Part shown: piece by piece, positions 1-11,825 of the stretch
Layout of the letters: every line of letters starts with the position of its first letter
Numbering within the stretch: the first letter of the stretch is position 1
Assembly (NCBI GenBank): GCA_030157865.1
Contig: JAOATY010000010.1
Span: forward strand, 1 to 64,000
DNA: 64,000 nt
Reading direction: 5' to 3'
Source of the DNA: Candidatus Nanopelagicales bacterium
GTDB lineage: Bacteria > Actinomycetota > Actinomycetes > S36-B12 > UBA5976
Position numbers and translations under genes: made by a program
Notes under the pieces: generated by a model
The model's database searches: none
What the model was told of the DNA's origin: nothing
What the model saw: only the letters and a program-made list of their open reading frames with translations

Positions 1-95
1 CCGATAAGACGAATCTTGCGCTGGCGCTTTTGCTCGATTGCTGCTGCTTCTTGACGCGCTGCTGCTGCGGCTGCTTTTGCGGCTTTTGCACTCAT
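1..95 (-). CDS. N-terminal fragment of a Lys/Ala-rich protein, possibly DsbA/thioredoxin-like (truncated by window edge)
   Basis: Minus-strand ATG at 95 encodes MSAKAAKAAAAAARQEAAAIEQKRQRKIRLIG...; position after trpA matches the common actinobacterial dsbA neighbourhood. Function is inferred from context only. Confidence 0.35.
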   Translation of the reverse strand, partial: MSAKAAKAAAAAARQEAAAIEQKRQRKIRLI

Positions 96-210
96 GTTGT
101 CTTGTGACACGAAAACTCCAATAAATTAGGTTTCAGTTAAGCAATTACTTACGGTGCTTCAACTATGTCACACTTTTTCAAGTATCGAGACTCGAGCAAA
201 CCAATGAGTT

Positions 211-990
211 TTAGCGGGCTAAGCCCTTGCTAAGTGCCTGGGCTAATGCCTTTGCACCAGCTGCGCCATCCTGCTTAATTGCCGTAACAAAAGCGCTACC
301 CACAATCACACCGTCGGCATACTGGGCGATTTCATGAGCTTGTTCTGGAGTTGAAACACCTAGCCCTACAGCAACTGGAAGATCGCTATGGCGACGAACC
401 TTGGCCACTAAGCCTTCAATGGCATCTGAAATCGAGGTGCGAGCACCAGTTACACCCATAACTGCGCCAGCGTATATAAAGCCAGTGGTTGCATTTGCTA
501 CTTTTGCGATTCGTTCATCAGAACTTGAAAGCGCTACAAGAAAAACTCGATCAACGTCATTTGAATCGGTAGCAGAAATCCAGTCATCAGCTTCTTCTGG
601 CGTTAGATCTGGAGTGATCACGCCAACTCCACCAACGGAATGAAAATCGGCAGCAAAGGAATCGATGCCATATCGCTCAATTGGATTCCAATAAGACATA
701 ACTAGTGCTGGAACGCCAAGTTCTGCTACGCGCTTTACGGTACTGATAACCGTCGCCGACTTTGTGCCACCTTCAAGTGAGATATTTACCGCATCTTGAA
801 TTGTTGGGCCGTCCATAACTGGATCGCTGTATGGGAATCCGATTTCAACAATGTCGACGCCGCCTTCAACCATGGCGGCAATACACTCAACGGCTCCATC
901 TTCGGACGGGTATCCAGCAGGTAAATACGCAATTAAAGCAGCGCGATTTTCTGACTTTGCGCGAGCGAATGCATCGTGCAACAAACTCAT
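211..990 (-). CDS. trpA: Tryptophan synthase alpha chain
   Basis: 259 aa; [35 protein letters not shown] motifs; adjacent to trpB. Confidence 0.97.
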   Translation of the reverse strand: MSLLHDAFARAKSENRAALIAYLPAGYPSEDGAVECIAAMVEGGVDIVEIGFPYSDPVMDGPTIQDAVNISLEGGTKSATVISTVKRVAELGVPALVMSYWNPIERYGIDSFAADFHSVGGVGVITPDLTPEEADDWISATDSNDVDRVFLVALSSSDERIAKVANATTGFIYAGAVMGVTGARTSISDAIEGLVAKVRRHSDLPVAVGLGVSTPEQAHEIAQYADGVIVGSAFVTAIKQDGAAGAKALAQALSKGLAR

Positions 991-2195
991 ATGTTCATTC
1001 CAAAATACTTTGCGGCAGTTTCGACATCTTTATCGCCTCGGCCCGAAAGATTAATCAAAATGATTGCGCCTTCGCCAAGTTCTTTACCAATTTCAATTGC
1101 GCCAGCTAGAGCATGTGCAGTTTCAATGGCAGGAATGATGCCTTCGGTTTCGCAAAGAAGTTTGAATGCATTCATCGCTTCAACATCTGTAACCGAGCGA
1201 TATTCAGCTCGACCAATGTCTGCAAGATAAGCATGCTCTGGACCAACGCTTGGGTAATCAAGACCAGCAGAGATTGAATGGCTTTCAATTGTTTGACCGT
1301 CATCGTCTTGCATGATGTAGGAACGTGCGCCATGAAGAACGCCAACGGCTCCCCCGACGATTGTCGAAGCGTGGCGACCTGTTTCAATGCCATCGCCACC
1401 AGCTTCTAAACCAAGCAAGCGAACGTTTGTATCTGGAATAAATGCTGTGAAGATGCCGATTGCATTTGAGCCACCGCCAACACAGGCTGCAACAACATCA
1501 GGCAAGCGACCATATCGGCTCAGCATTTGTTCGCGGGATTCATCGCCAATAATTCGATGGAAGTCCCGAACCATTTCTGGAAACGGTGCCGGTCCGGCAA
1601 CAGTGCCAAGCATGTAATGCGTAGTTTCAACGTTGGCAACCCAATCGCGCATAGCTTCATTGATTGCGTCTTTTAGTGTTCGACTACCGATAGTTACTGG
1701 AACAACCGTTGCACCTAGCAATTTCATGCGCGCAACGTTTAGCGCCTGACGCTTAGTGTCTTCCTCGCCCATGTAGACGACACATTCAAGTCCAAGAAGT
1801 GCTGCCACGGTTGCAGTAGCAACACCGTGTTGTCCAGCCCCGGTCTCCGCAATGACGCGCGTCTTTCCCATGCGCTGAGTTAATAGACCCTGACCGAGCA
1901 CGTTATTGATCTTGTGTGAGCCAGTGTGGTTCAAGTCTTCGCGCTTAAGCAAGATGGTTGCGCCACCTGCATGTTCAGAAAATCTCTTTGCTTCAGTTAT
2001 CGGACTTGGGCGACCGGTGTAATTAACTTGTAAGTCACGTAGCTGCTTAAGGAAACTTGGATCTACCGAGGCCTTACGGAATGCTTCATCGAGTTCATCT
2101 AAAGCAGCCATCAAGGCTTCAGGAACAAATCTTCCACCGAATTTGCCAAAGTGACCGCGCAGATCCGGCACCGATACAACATCATTTGCTGTCAT
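987..2195 (-). CDS. trpB: Tryptophan synthase beta chain
   Basis: 402 aa; [37 protein letters not shown] motifs. Confidence 0.98.
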   Translation of the reverse strand: MTANDVVSVPDLRGHFGKFGGRFVPEALMAALDELDEAFRKASVDPSFLKQLRDLQVNYTGRPSPITEAKRFSEHAGGATILLKREDLNHTGSHKINNVLGQGLLTQRMGKTRVIAETGAGQHGVATATVAALLGLECVVYMGEEDTKRQALNVARMKLLGATVVPVTIGSRTLKDAINEAMRDWVANVETTHYMLGTVAGPAPFPEMVRDFHRIIGDESREQMLSRYGRLPDVVAACVGGGSNAIGIFTAFIPDTNVRLLGLEAGGDGIETGRHASTIVGGAVGVLHGARSYIMQDDDGQTIESHSISAGLDYPSVGPEHAYLADIGRAEYRSVTDVEAMNAFKLLCETEGIIPAIETAHALAGAIEIGKELGEGAIILINLSGRGDKDVETAAKYFGMNI

Positions 2196-2204
2196 TTGCC
2201 AGTC

Positions 2205-3023
2205 CTAAGAACGATTCAATAAGAATTCTTCGCGGGCCCGAATTCCCGCCTGAGTCCATTCTCTGACAGTTTCGGCTGGAGTACCACCTGTGACAAGGGC
2301 CTCGCCAACCAATACCGCTCTGGCGCCACTTAAAACTAAGGCTTCCACTTGATCTGTGCTGGAAATGCCAGACTCGGCAATCGCCAAAATATGATCAGGA
2401 ATTTTTGGAATCAAGGCGTGACAGACATCCAAGCTGACATCCAGCGTCTTTAGATTTCGGGCATTAACACCCAATAACTTCGGGTTTATCGCCAGTGCTC
2501 TATCTAGTTCTGATTCATCGTGGATTTCAACAAGGACAGACATGCCGAGGTTAGTTGCAAGTTCATTTAGCTCTGCCATTTGGTTATCGGCTAGCCCAGC
2601 GACAATCAACAGAATCACATCAGCGCCATGTGCCCGTGCTTCCCATATTTGATACTCATCAACCATGAAGTCTTTGCGCAGAATCGGAATTGAAACTTTG
2701 CGGCGAACTGCATCAAGATCTGCCAAGCTCCCATTAAATTTTCGTTCTTCGGTTAGAACACTAATAACTTGTGCACCACCAGTTTGATATTCAAAAGCAA
2801 GTAAGGCTGGGTCTGGGATGTCGGAAAGGTGGCCCTTACTTGGACTGGCCCGTTTAACCTCGGAAATCACACTAAACGAATTCTTGTGTAATAACTCTGC
2901 AGCGGGAAGGGCTCGCGGAACTTCATCGACAAGTGCTTTAAGCGCACCTAATGAAACGGAAGACTTGCGCACCTCAAGGTCAGCTTTAACTCCCTGGATG
3001 ATTGAATCCAGAACAGAAGTCAT
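2205..3023 (-). CDS. trpC: Indole-3-glycerol phosphate synthase
   Basis: 272 aa; SEVKRASPSKG, LRKDFMVDEYQIWEARAHGADVILLIVA, IAESGI motifs. Confidence 0.97.
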   Translation of the reverse strand: MTSVLDSIIQGVKADLEVRKSSVSLGALKALVDEVPRALPAAELLHKNSFSVISEVKRASPSKGHLSDIPDPALLAFEYQTGGAQVISVLTEERKFNGSLADLDAVRRKVSIPILRKDFMVDEYQIWEARAHGADVILLIVAGLADNQMAELNELATNLGMSVLVEIHDESELDRALAINPKLLGVNARNLKTLDVSLDVCHALIPKIPDHILAIAESGISSTDQVEALVLSGARAVLVGEALVTGGTPAETVREWTQAGIRAREEFLLNRS

Positions 3024-3076
3024 CAGGTGACCCGCTTTCGTAGTGTGAAACCTTAGTTTAAGGCAGAACTACGAGA

Positions 3077-4435
3077 TCAAAAATCTATGGTGAAAGCTGC
3101 GCCGCCTTCACTCGCAGCGCCCGCACTGGCATTGGCCCCAAGACGTTGTGCCAATCGACCAACTAGCGCCAATCCAAATCCGGTACCAACCCGACGTACG
3201 CCCTTGTACTTTTCAAACAATTCCCCAGGCTGGAAAGCAACTTCAATGTCTTCAGCAACCAGGCCAGGTCCACTGTCCCTGACCTGGATAACTCCCTCGT
3301 TGCTTAACGAGATCACAATTACTTGTCCGGAAGGAGTAACACGCAATGCATTCTCAGCTAAGTTGTCGATGATTTGCCGAACTCGAATGGGATCTGTGAA
3401 TACCGAGAAGTTTTCTGGAGAAATCTCGCGGCGAAATTCGACTTGCTCGCGAAGCGCGCGATCTGCCCAAACATCACAAGCGTCAGACACCACATCAACT
3501 AAATCAACATTTTGCATATTTAATGGGAAGTCCACGGCACCTGTGCGAGCAAGATCCAATAAATCGCTCACCAATCGATCCAGGCGCTGCGCTTCCAAAC
3601 TCATTACCGAGCCAACTCGAGCCTGATCTGAATCGACCACTAACCCATCAGCCATCGCTTCTGCGTAACCACGAATTGCAGTCAAAGGTGTTCGCAATTC
3701 GTGTGAGACCGAAAGCAAGAACTCTCGCTGCCTGCCTTCACTACGAGTTAACTCTTCAGCCAAAAGATTTAGTGCCAATGCAATTTCTGAAACTTCAGTT
3801 GGGCCTTCAGGAGTTAGCCTTAGCTCTCGCTTTCCTTGAGCCAATTCGCGAGCTCCAGATGCCGCTTGTCGAAGTGGGTTTGCCAATCTACGTGCGGCGA
3901 TAAAGCCGATCAAGATTGCAACTCCAAGCCCCGCAATCAGCGCAATCGCGATTCGGCGAATGCCACCAGTGGTTACTTCAGAAACAACCTGGGTTGATTG
4001 CGTAAGTACGATGCCGGTGCCAACTCCAAGTGGCCTACCTTCAACTAAAAAGCATTCATCGCCAAAACAATTTCGGCTCGATACATCTCTTCCGTTAATA
4101 ATGGTTTCTGCTTGCTCTTTGGTGAGAATCTTTGGATCAGATGTGCCTGGAACCAGGGCTAAGACTTCAACACCTTGAGCATTTAAGTAAGCAACGATTC
4201 CCGACAAGGCTCGCGCGTCAACACCTTGACGATTTCTATTGTCATCTAGGTCGAAGTCTTCAGGTGCTACCGCAATGTCGCGAACCAAGTCGGCCTGTCC
4301 AGACAGGTTTACTCGCGCCTGCCTCTCCGCTGCTCCATTGATGAGTGGCAGCGCAACCAACCCTGCAATCAAAACCGCAATCGCGGCTACAGATCCGGTC
4401 AAAATTGCTGCTCGAGCTGAAAGTGATTTAAACAT
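3077..4435 (-). CDS. Sensor histidine kinase (HAMP + HisKA + HATPase_c)
   Basis: 452 aa; N-terminal TM segments, H-box SVSHELRTPLTAIRGYAE, N-box DNLAENALRVT, GTGFGLALV. Confidence 0.93.
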   Translation of the reverse strand: MFKSLSARAAILTGSVAAIAVLIAGLVALPLINGAAERQARVNLSGQADLVRDIAVAPEDFDLDDNRNRQGVDARALSGIVAYLNAQGVEVLALVPGTSDPKILTKEQAETIINGRDVSSRNCFGDECFLVEGRPLGVGTGIVLTQSTQVVSEVTTGGIRRIAIALIAGLGVAILIGFIAARRLANPLRQAASGARELAQGKRELRLTPEGPTEVSEIALALNLLAEELTRSEGRQREFLLSVSHELRTPLTAIRGYAEAMADGLVVDSDQARVGSVMSLEAQRLDRLVSDLLDLARTGAVDFPLNMQNVDLVDVVSDACDVWADRALREQVEFRREISPENFSVFTDPIRVRQIIDNLAENALRVTPSGQVIVISLSNEGVIQVRDSGPGLVAEDIEVAFQPGELFEKYKGVRRVGTGFGLALVGRLAQRLGANASAGAASEGGAAFTIDF

Positions 4436-4444
4436 TTTTGCCCG

Positions 4445-5128
4445 TCACGCAATTTCTACTGAGTAGCCAACGCCACGTACTGTGCGAATCGGATCATGTT
4501 TTCCAAATTTAGAACGAAGTTGCGCGATGTGAACGTCAACTGTTCGAGTTCCAACGATCGAAGAATATCCCCAGACATGACTTAACAACTGATCGCGACT
4601 GAATACTCGACCAGGTTGTGACATTAGATATTCCATCAAATCGAATTCGGTAGCTGTTAAGGAAATTTCTTCGCCAGCTAGAAGTACTCGACGCGTATCT
4701 GAATCAAGTGAGACTTCTCCGACTACAACTGGGCCAGCCCCGGTTTGAACTAGATTCGTGCGGCGCAAGACTGATTTAACTCTGGCTACAACTTCACGCG
4801 GACTAAATGGTTTGGTGATGTAGTCATCGCCACCCATTTCAAGTCCCAAAATTCGATCGACTTCATCATCTCGAGCTGTGCAAAAAAGAATTGGCGTCCA
4901 AATTCCAGAATTTCTCAAGTCTTTACAAACATCAACACCATCGATACCAGGTAAGCCAACATCCAAAATTATTGCTACTGGATGCAATGTTTTGGCCGCT
5001 GACAATCCAGCAATGCCATCTGATTCAACTTGAACGCCAAAGCCTTCTCGACTCAAGTACATCCGCAAGATGTCAGCAATTGGTTTTTCGTCTTCAACGA
5101 CTAAGACCAGGCCTTTAGATTCGCTCAT
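4445..5128 (-). CDS. OmpR/PhoB-family response regulator
   Basis: 227 aa; receiver VVEDEKPIADIL, ILDVGLPGIDG, KPFSPREV; C-terminal winged helix VWGYSSIVGTRTVDVHIAQLRSKFG. Confidence 0.95.
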   Translation of the reverse strand: MSESKGLVLVVEDEKPIADILRMYLSREGFGVQVESDGIAGLSAAKTLHPVAIILDVGLPGIDGVDVCKDLRNSGIWTPILFCTARDDEVDRILGLEMGGDDYITKPFSPREVVARVKSVLRRTNLVQTGAGPVVVGEVSLDSDTRRVLLAGEEISLTATEFDLMEYLMSQPGRVFSRDQLLSHVWGYSSIVGTRTVDVHIAQLRSKFGKHDPIRTVRGVGYSVEIA

Positions 5129-5198
5129 AACCCAAGTCTTTCAGTCAATAACCAAGCCTTGGCCAAGACTTTGTTAAGAATGTGTCAAGAAAAGTGAA

Positions 5199-5399
5199 CT
5201 ACTTTTGCTTTCCGTAACCCATTAGGGCCAAGACTTTGCCAGCAATGGCAGCGACTGGAAGTAGCGCAACGCCAATCCAGAAAACCATTGGTGATGCGAT
5301 TACGACGCCAATGCAACCAACCAAGAAGGCGACCATTGCAATACCTACTGCAGTCCAAGCTGCAACTGTGTGGCCGTGATCTTCGTGTGATTCTGACAT
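5199..5399 (-). CDS. HGxxPAAW-type small membrane protein
   Basis: 66 aa; HGHTVAAW followed by two TM helices; location between trpE and trpC is typical in actinobacteria. Confidence 0.75.
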   Translation of the reverse strand: MSESHEDHGHTVAAWTAVGIAMVAFLVGCIGVVIASPMVFWIGVALLPVAAIAGKVLALMGYGKQK

Positions 5400-5446
5400 T
5401 GCGTCTCCTTAACGTGATTCTGTACTCAGTCTAACTGCTGACTGAA

Positions 5447-5998
5447 TTAACTCGGGATTGTTGGGTCGATTCCTTGATCCAACGCCTGCCAAGGCGTTAA
5501 TTCTCTATCCTGTGACGGTTTGCGCTCATAGCGCTGTGACATCCCAGATTCAAACGACTTAAGCATGATCGCCAAGCCACAAAGTGCAACAAGAACTCCA
5601 GCAGGAATTACTAAGTATGCGTAGTTTGTGGTTTCGGCAGCCCAACCTGAAACTTCACGTCCAATTGCCTGCTCAAACTGTTCACCAACAAATTGGTCCA
5701 AGTTACGGGTCAAGTTAAATGTCGAAATCACAATCCCGATGCCAAGTGCAAGTATCACGGCGCCAACTAATCGCCGAAAGATCCCTCGGGTGGCAATTGC
5801 ACCTAATGCAGAAGCAATTGCAGCTATTGCGAGTCCATTAAGTGTGGCGTTTAACTCATTGGCACTAAGACTTAAGTTGACTGTGGGAAATCCGGTTTCC
5901 GAGTATGTAGCAACTACCCAAGGTCGACCTAGCGCAACCAAAACTGCAATTGAAGAAATCAGTTCAATCGTTATCAAATTTCGCAGTGATAACTTCAT
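5447..5998 (-). CDS. Trp biosynthesis-associated membrane protein
   Basis: 183 aa; four TM-like segments, immediately after trpE, as in the actinobacterial Trp-associated membrane protein family. Confidence 0.75.
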   Translation of the reverse strand: MKLSLRNLITIELISSIAVLVALGRPWVVATYSETGFPTVNLSLSANELNATLNGLAIAAIASALGAIATRGIFRRLVGAVILALGIGIVISTFNLTRNLDQFVGEQFEQAIGREVSGWAAETTNYAYLVIPAGVLVALCGLAIMLKSFESGMSQRYERKPSQDRELTPWQALDQGIDPTIPS

Positions 5999-7548
5999 GC
6001 GTTGTTGCTCACCAAAGAATTTGCCACTGCTACTGCATTAAGTACGGCCATAGCTTTTGCCTGACATTCGGCGTCTTCACTTTCTGGAATCGAATCCGCC
6101 ACAACGCCAGCACCGGCTTGAACAAAAGCAACTTCGTTCTTGATTACTGTTGAGCGAATCGCAATTGCAGTGTCGATGTTTCCAGCAAAATCAAAGTACC
6201 CAACACAGCCGCCGTATACGCCGCGCTTAGATTTTTCCAGCTCCTCAATAATCGTCATAGCCATTGGCTTAGGTGCGCCCGAAAGAGTTCCCGCTGGGAA
6301 AGTCGCTGCAACTAAATCAAAGGCGCTAACTTCAGGATCGATTTGTCCGATGACAGTAGAAACAATGTGCATAACGTGACTGTATTTTTCGATGCTCATG
6401 AAGTCAGTAACTTCAACAGTTCCCGGCAAGCAAACTCGACCTAGATCGTTTCTGCCCAGATCCACCAACATCAAATGTTCCGCACGCTCTTTTTGGTCAG
6501 CCATTAAATCGGCTGCATTTGCATCGTCTACTTGAGGCGTTTCACCGCGTGGTCGGGTTCCTGCAATTGGATGCAGCATTGCTTCACCATTGCGAAGAGT
6601 TACCAAAGCTTCAGGACTTGATCCAACAACATCAAAAGCTACTTTGGTGCCAAGTTCTTGACCTGGGCCGGTTAATTCTGGAATTCGGAATAAGAACATG
6701 TAAGGACTTGGATTTGTGGCACGTAAAACCCGATAAACATCTAGCGCTGATGCTTGGCATGGTGTGGCGAATCGTTGGCTCAAAACAATCTGAAAAGCAT
6801 CTCCGGCACGGATGCGCTCTTGCGCAATCTTCACGGATTCTTGATACTCCGCCGCGCTGGTTTCGCGAGTAAATTCTGCCTTGGCGCTGCGATCAAAACT
6901 TGATGCACTTGATGGTGCCTGACTTCCTAAAGCGGCCTCCATCGCATTTAATCGATTCTCGGCATCGATCCAAGCTTCATCAACGCGTTCATCGGAATTG
7001 TCATAATTAATTGCATTTGCAATTAACGTCACGGTGCCATCTTTGTGGTCAAGAACTGCAAGGTCAGTTGCAACCAACATTGCCAGCTCTGGCAACTCGA
7101 GTACATCAGCCGTTTCGTTTGGAAGCTTTTCAAGGCGACGAACTATGTCATAACCCAGGTAACCAACTACTCCACCAGTTAGCGGCGGTAAATCCTCTTC
7201 GGTAATTCCCTCGTTAACGCCTGGTGTAAAGAGAACATCTAAAGTTTCGCGCAGTGCTGCGATTGGATCGCCAGTTGCCGGCACACCTTGTGGAACTTTT
7301 CCAGACCAGAGTGCTTCACCATTGCGCTCGGAAAGCATCGCAGAACTTGCTACACCAACAAATGAGTAGCGTGACCATGATCTTCCGTGTTCAGCCGATT
7401 CAAGAAGAAAAGTTCCTGCACGTTCGTCAGCAAGTTTTCGATACAGCCCAAGAGCAGTTTCGCCATCGGCGAGCAACTTTCTAAATACTGGAATTACGCG
7501 ACGATCTTGAGCAAGCTTGCGGAAGGCTTCGAGGTTTGGAGTTGTCAT
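5995..7548 (-). CDS. trpE: Anthranilate synthase component I
   Basis: 517 aa; [58 protein letters not shown] motifs. Confidence 0.97.
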   Translation of the reverse strand: MTTPNLEAFRKLAQDRRVIPVFRKLLADGETALGLYRKLADERAGTFLLESAEHGRSWSRYSFVGVASSAMLSERNGEALWSGKVPQGVPATGDPIAALRETLDVLFTPGVNEGITEEDLPPLTGGVVGYLGYDIVRRLEKLPNETADVLELPELAMLVATDLAVLDHKDGTVTLIANAINYDNSDERVDEAWIDAENRLNAMEAALGSQAPSSASSFDRSAKAEFTRETSAAEYQESVKIAQERIRAGDAFQIVLSQRFATPCQASALDVYRVLRATNPSPYMFLFRIPELTGPGQELGTKVAFDVVGSSPEALVTLRNGEAMLHPIAGTRPRGETPQVDDANAADLMADQKERAEHLMLVDLGRNDLGRVCLPGTVEVTDFMSIEKYSHVMHIVSTVIGQIDPEVSAFDLVAATFPAGTLSGAPKPMAMTIIEELEKSKRGVYGGCVGYFDFAGNIDTAIAIRSTVIKNEVAFVQAGAGVVADSIPESEDAECQAKAMAVLNAVAVANSLVSNNA

Positions 7549-7892
7549 TGACTTACCTCGGGATGCGTTACTGAATCATCAAAACAAGTTCGGTTGCCAG
7601 TGTGGCAAGCTGCGCCGGATTGATCGACAGTTAGCAACAAAGTATCGCTGTCACAATCCTTGGCTAGCGAAATAACTCTTTGGTGATTTCCTGAAGTTTC
7701 GCCTTTAACCCAGATTTCGGAACGACTCCGACTCCAATAAGTAGCTTTGCCGGTTTCTAGAGTTTGCTTAACGGTCGCCGAGTTCATCCAAGCAACCATC
7801 AGGACTTCGCGGGTATCCACCTGCTGAACTACTACTGGGATTAAACCTTGGTCGTTGAACACTAAGGTTTCAACGAACGGCGAACTCTCCAT
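7545..7892 (-). CDS. hisI: Phosphoribosyl-AMP cyclohydrolase
   Basis: 115 aa; [42 protein letters not shown]. Confidence 0.96.
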   Translation of the reverse strand: MESSPFVETLVFNDQGLIPVVVQQVDTREVLMVAWMNSATVKQTLETGKATYWSRSRSEIWVKGETSGNHQRVISLAKDCDSDTLLLTVDQSGAACHTGNRTCFDDSVTHPEVSQ

Positions 7893-7977
7893 ACCTCTAT
7901 TGTGCCTTGATTAAAGAAAGTAGTCGAAATCGGGATTCTTAGCGCTTGGAAATCGAATCAATGACTACTGGATCTAG

Positions 7978-8739
7978 TTAGCGAACTTCTTCCCCACTGC
8001 GGGCAAGTTCGTCCTTTACTTCTTGAATCGAAATTTCATTAAAGTGAAAAACGCTGGCCGCTAAAACCGCATTCGCGCCTGCCTTAACAGCTGGAGCGAA
8101 ATCAGAAAGCTTGCCAGCGCCACCGCTGGCAATTACAGGAATTTCAACAGCGGCTCGAACTGCCGAAATCAATTCCAGGTCGTAGCCGTTCTTAGTGCCA
8201 TCGGCATCCATGGAATTAAGCAACACTTCTCCAGCTCCACGTTCGGCAGCTTCAATAATCCATTCGATTGCATCACGACCACTACTGTTTCGACCGCCAT
8301 GAGTTGTGGCTTCGAATCCACTTACAGATTCCTTGTTGCGCCTGACATCCACTGAAATCACGACACACTGGTCGCCAAATCGTTTTGCTGAGTCCGAAAT
8401 CAATTCCGGGTTTGCAATTCCCGCCGTGTTGATTCCAACTTTGTCGGCGCCAGCTCGAAGCAGTTGATCTACATCGGAAACCGTTCGAACTCCACCACCT
8501 ACTGTTAACGGAATAAAGAGTTGGTCGGCGGTCTTGCGAATCATTTCGTAAGTTGTTTCGCGATTAGAGCTTGATGCAGTGATATCTAAAAACACAAGTT
8601 CGTCTGCGCCTGAGTTTCCATATCGTCGAGCGAGTTCAACTGGGTCACCCGCATCATTAAGGTTTTCGAAATTAACACCCTTGACAACGCGGCCCGCATC
8701 AACGTCCAGACACGGAATCACTCGAATTGCAACACTCAT
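7978..8739 (-). CDS. hisF: Imidazole glycerol phosphate synthase cyclase subunit
   Basis: 253 aa; [38 protein letters not shown]. Confidence 0.97.
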   Translation of the reverse strand: MSVAIRVIPCLDVDAGRVVKGVNFENLNDAGDPVELARRYGNSGADELVFLDITASSSNRETTYEMIRKTADQLFIPLTVGGGVRTVSDVDQLLRAGADKVGINTAGIANPELISDSAKRFGDQCVVISVDVRRNKESVSGFEATTHGGRNSSGRDAIEWIIEAAERGAGEVLLNSMDADGTKNGYDLELISAVRAAVEIPVIASGGAGKLSDFAPAVKAGANAVLAASVFHFNEISIQEVKDELARSGEEVR

Positions 8740-8742
8740 TGG

Positions 8743-9474
8743 CTAAGCCTGTGGTCCTGACACTTCAATCGCTTCTTCAAGTGTGAAAGCGCGGGCATAA
8801 AGTGCCTTGCCAACAATTGCGCCTTCGACGCCACTTTCCGTCAGTGTGCGAAGTTCAATCAGGTCATCAAGAGTTGCGATGCCACCGCTAGCAATTACTG
8901 GCATGTTTGTTCGTTCACACATTTGCTTCAGCAAGTCGACATTAGGTCCGCGTAATGTTCCATCTTTAGTTACGTCAGTAACGACATATCGTTGGCAACC
9001 ATCTGATTCCAAGCGTTCCAAAGTTTCCCAGATGTCGCCGCCTTCTTTGGTCCAACCGCGGGCAGCGAGCACTGTGCCACGTACATCAAGTCCAACTGCA
9101 ATTCGATCACCGAATTCACCGATAACTCTTGAAGTCCATTCTGGATCTTCCAAAGCTGCAGTTCCCAGGTTTACTCTGCGGCAACCAGTAGCCAGCGCTG
9201 CGCGAAGTGATTCATCGTCTCGGATGCCACCAGAGAGTTCGACATTTACATCTAGCTTGCCAATTACTTCAGCAAGTAAATTTCTATTTTCACCACGACC
9301 AAATGCCGCATCAAGATCTACCAAGTGGATCCACTGTGCGCCGCCGGCCTGCCAATCAAGTGCAGCCGCTAGCGGGTCACCAAAGGATGTTGCACTATCT
9401 GCTTCACCTTGAACTAGGCGTACCGCTAAACCATCTGCAACGTCTACAGCAGGTAACAGAATTAGGGATGTCAT
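8743..9474 (-). CDS. priA: Bifunctional phosphoribosyl isomerase (HisA/PriA type)
   Basis: [56 protein letters not shown]; start placed at [12 protein letters not shown]. No trpF in window. Confidence 0.9.
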   Translation of the reverse strand: MTSLILLPAVDVADGLAVRLVQGEADSATSFGDPLAAALDWQAGGAQWIHLVDLDAAFGRGENRNLLAEVIGKLDVNVELSGGIRDDESLRAALATGCRRVNLGTAALEDPEWTSRVIGEFGDRIAVGLDVRGTVLAARGWTKEGGDIWETLERLESDGCQRYVVTDVTKDGTLRGPNVDLLKQMCERTNMPVIASGGIATLDDLIELRTLTESGVEGAIVGKALYARAFTLEEAIEVSGPQA

Positions 9475-9502
9475 TTGATTCTCCGATTGCATGTACTTAA
9501 GT

Positions 9503-10138
9503 TCATTTGATTGCTGATATCCAATTCGCCAATAATGTCAGACCGGCTTCGCCTGATTTCTCAGGATGAAACTGAGTTGCCCAGAGCGGTCCGTTTTCAA
9601 CGGCTGCGACGAAATCTTCACCATGATTTGCCCAACTAACTTTGGGCGCAGCTAACATTTCGTGCGGATCCAATTCCCATTTGCGAGCTGCATATGAATG
9701 GACGAAATAGAACCGTTCACTTTCAATGCCACTAAACATTTGAGTTCCTGACGCGGCAGAAACGTTATTCCATCCCATGTGCGGGAGAACTGGTGCTTCA
9801 AGTTTCTCTACGGTGCCCGGCCATTCATTTAGACCCTCAAAGAATGAATCACCAGAATGCTCGGTACTTCGTTCAAACAAAACTTGCATGCCTACGCAAA
9901 TACCAAGCACAGGTCGTCCACCAGCCAAACGTCGACCAATGATTTGTTCGCCACGAACATTTTTGATGCCTTGTACGCATGCTGCAAATGCCCCGACACC
10001 AGGAACTAGTAAGGCATCAGCCGCTAAGGCTTCATCGAAGTCGGCAGATATCGAAACTTTCGCGCCGGTAGTTTCAATAGCGCGTTGTGCCGACCTTACA
10101 TTTCCTGATCCGTAGTCAAGAATGACAACAGAAGTCAC
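9503..10138 (-). CDS. hisH: Imidazole glycerol phosphate synthase glutaminase subunit
   Basis: 211 aa; [34 protein letters not shown]. Confidence 0.97.
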   Translation of the reverse strand: MTSVVILDYGSGNVRSAQRAIETTGAKVSISADFDEALAADALLVPGVGAFAACVQGIKNVRGEQIIGRRLAGGRPVLGICVGMQVLFERSTEHSGDSFFEGLNEWPGTVEKLEAPVLPHMGWNNVSAASGTQMFSGIESERFYFVHSYAARKWELDPHEMLAAPKVSWANHGEDFVAAVENGPLWATQFHPEKSGEAGLTLLANWISAIK

Positions 10139-10141
10139 GAG

Positions 10142-10729
10142 TTAGAGACTTCCCTTTGTTGAAGGTACGTCTAATACTCGTGGGTCGATTGCAACCGCAT
10201 CTCTTAGTGCGCGAGCGACAGCCTTGAATTGAGCTTCGCTCACGTGATGTGCATTTCGGCCACTAAGGATTCGGATGTGAATGCAAATCTGGGCTGTAGC
10301 AATAATTGATTCCCAAATGTGGCGAATCAAAGTTGTATCGAAAGTTCCGATTAACTCAACAATTTCTGGTTGTTCATGAACTAGGTATGGTCGGCCGGAA
10401 AGATCTACTGCGGCATGGCAGGCAGTTTCATCCAATGGAACATAGGCATCACCGAAACGTCGGATACCAACTTTGTCACCGAGTGCAGCGCGAATAGCCT
10501 CGCCGACTGCTAACGAAGTGTCTTCAACAGTGTGATGTGAGTCCACATCAACATCGCCCTTAGTCACAACCTTCAGATCAAAGCCACCGTGTCGACCTAG
10601 CTGGGAAAGCATGTGGTCAAAAAATGGCACGCCAGTTTCAATGTCAATCTGTCCTGTGCCATCTAAGTTCAATTCAACAAGAACTGAGCTTTCTTTGGTG
10701 GTTCGCTCGATGCGTGCGGTGCGGGCCAT
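10142..10729 (-). CDS. hisB: Imidazoleglycerol-phosphate dehydratase
   Basis: 195 aa; GVPFFDHMLSQLGRHGGFDL, DSHHTVEDTSLAVGEA, NAHHVSEAQFKA. Confidence 0.97.
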   Translation of the reverse strand: MARTARIERTTKESSVLVELNLDGTGQIDIETGVPFFDHMLSQLGRHGGFDLKVVTKGDVDVDSHHTVEDTSLAVGEAIRAALGDKVGIRRFGDAYVPLDETACHAAVDLSGRPYLVHEQPEIVELIGTFDTTLIRHIWESIIATAQICIHIRILSGRNAHHVSEAQFKAVARALRDAVAIDPRVLDVPSTKGSL

Positions 10730-10733
10730 TTGA

Positions 10734-11825
10734 TTACTTTCCGTTAGTTCGATTAGTTACTTGAGTTAGTGCCGTTTTAAATGCGAGGTTTTCATCTGGA
10801 GTTCCAATGCTGACTCGCAGCCAACCCTCGGGGCCAGTTTGGCGAATCAGAACACCTTGCTCTACCAATTGTTCCCATACAAGGTTGCGATCGCCAAATG
10901 TTCCAAATAGTAGGAAGTTTGCTCCACTAGGTGCAACTTCAAAGCCTTGCTCAGATAGCCAGGCAGCTAAGTCGTCGCGCTCTTGGCGCAGCAATGCCAC
11001 TTGACTCTGTAGTTGGTCGCTGAAGCGCAGGGCAACTCGGGCAGCAGCCTGAGTGATTGAAGATAAGTGATACGGCAATCGAACTAATTGAATTGCATCA
11101 ACGATCTCGGGGCTAGTGGCCGCGTAACCCACACGTGCACCTGCATATGAGAATGCCTTGCTCATGGTTCTAACAACAACTAAACGTGGGTTGGCTTGAA
11201 GTCGAGATACGGCAGAAGGTGTGCCAGCAGGCCTAAATTCGGCATATGCCTCATCAACAATTACTATCCCTGAGAATTTGTTTAGCAAGTAATCAATTTC
11301 AGCAACATCTATTACGGTGCCTGTTGGGTTATTAGGTGAGGTTAAAACAATGATGTTGGGATTTAGCGCCAGCGCGCTGTCAATTACTTTTTGATCAATC
11401 GAGAAATCTTCGTTGCGCGAAACACTCAAGTATTTGGTGAATGTGTTTCGGCAGTAGTCCTCGTACATCGAATAAGTGGGATCAAACGCAACCAAAGTCT
11501 TGTCTGGTCCACCAAAAAGCTGGAGCAGTTGCTGCATAACTTCATTCGAGCCATTAGCTGCCCAGATATTCTCGGCCGTTAAGTTAACTTGGCTCTCACC
11601 ATTTAGGTACTTTGCTAGATCAGCGCGAAGTACTTTAGCGTCACGATCTGGGTAACGATTCAAGTTTGAACCCAAATCAGCAACAACCTTTGCTAGTTCA
11701 GCAACTAGCTCGGCAGATGGCCCAAATGGATTTTCGTTTGTATTGAGTCGCACCGGCACATCAATTTGTGGAGCGCCGTATGGCGAGCGACCAACTAGAT
11801 CTTCACGAATTGGCAACTGGGTCAT
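10734..11825 (-). CDS. hisC: Histidinol-phosphate aminotransferase
   Basis: 363 aa; [45 protein letters not shown]. Confidence 0.96.
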   Translation of the reverse strand: MTQLPIREDLVGRSPYGAPQIDVPVRLNTNENPFGPSAELVAELAKVVADLGSNLNRYPDRDAKVLRADLAKYLNGESQVNLTAENIWAANGSNEVMQQLLQLFGGPDKTLVAFDPTYSMYEDYCRNTFTKYLSVSRNEDFSIDQKVIDSALALNPNIIVLTSPNNPTGTVIDVAEIDYLLNKFSGIVIVDEAYAEFRPAGTPSAVSRLQANPRLVVVRTMSKAFSYAGARVGYAATSPEIVDAIQLVRLPYHLSSITQAAARVALRFSDQLQSQVALLRQERDDLAAWLSEQGFEVAPSGANFLLFGTFGDRNLVWEQLVEQGVLIRQTGPEGWLRVSIGTPDENLAFKTALTQVTNRTNGK

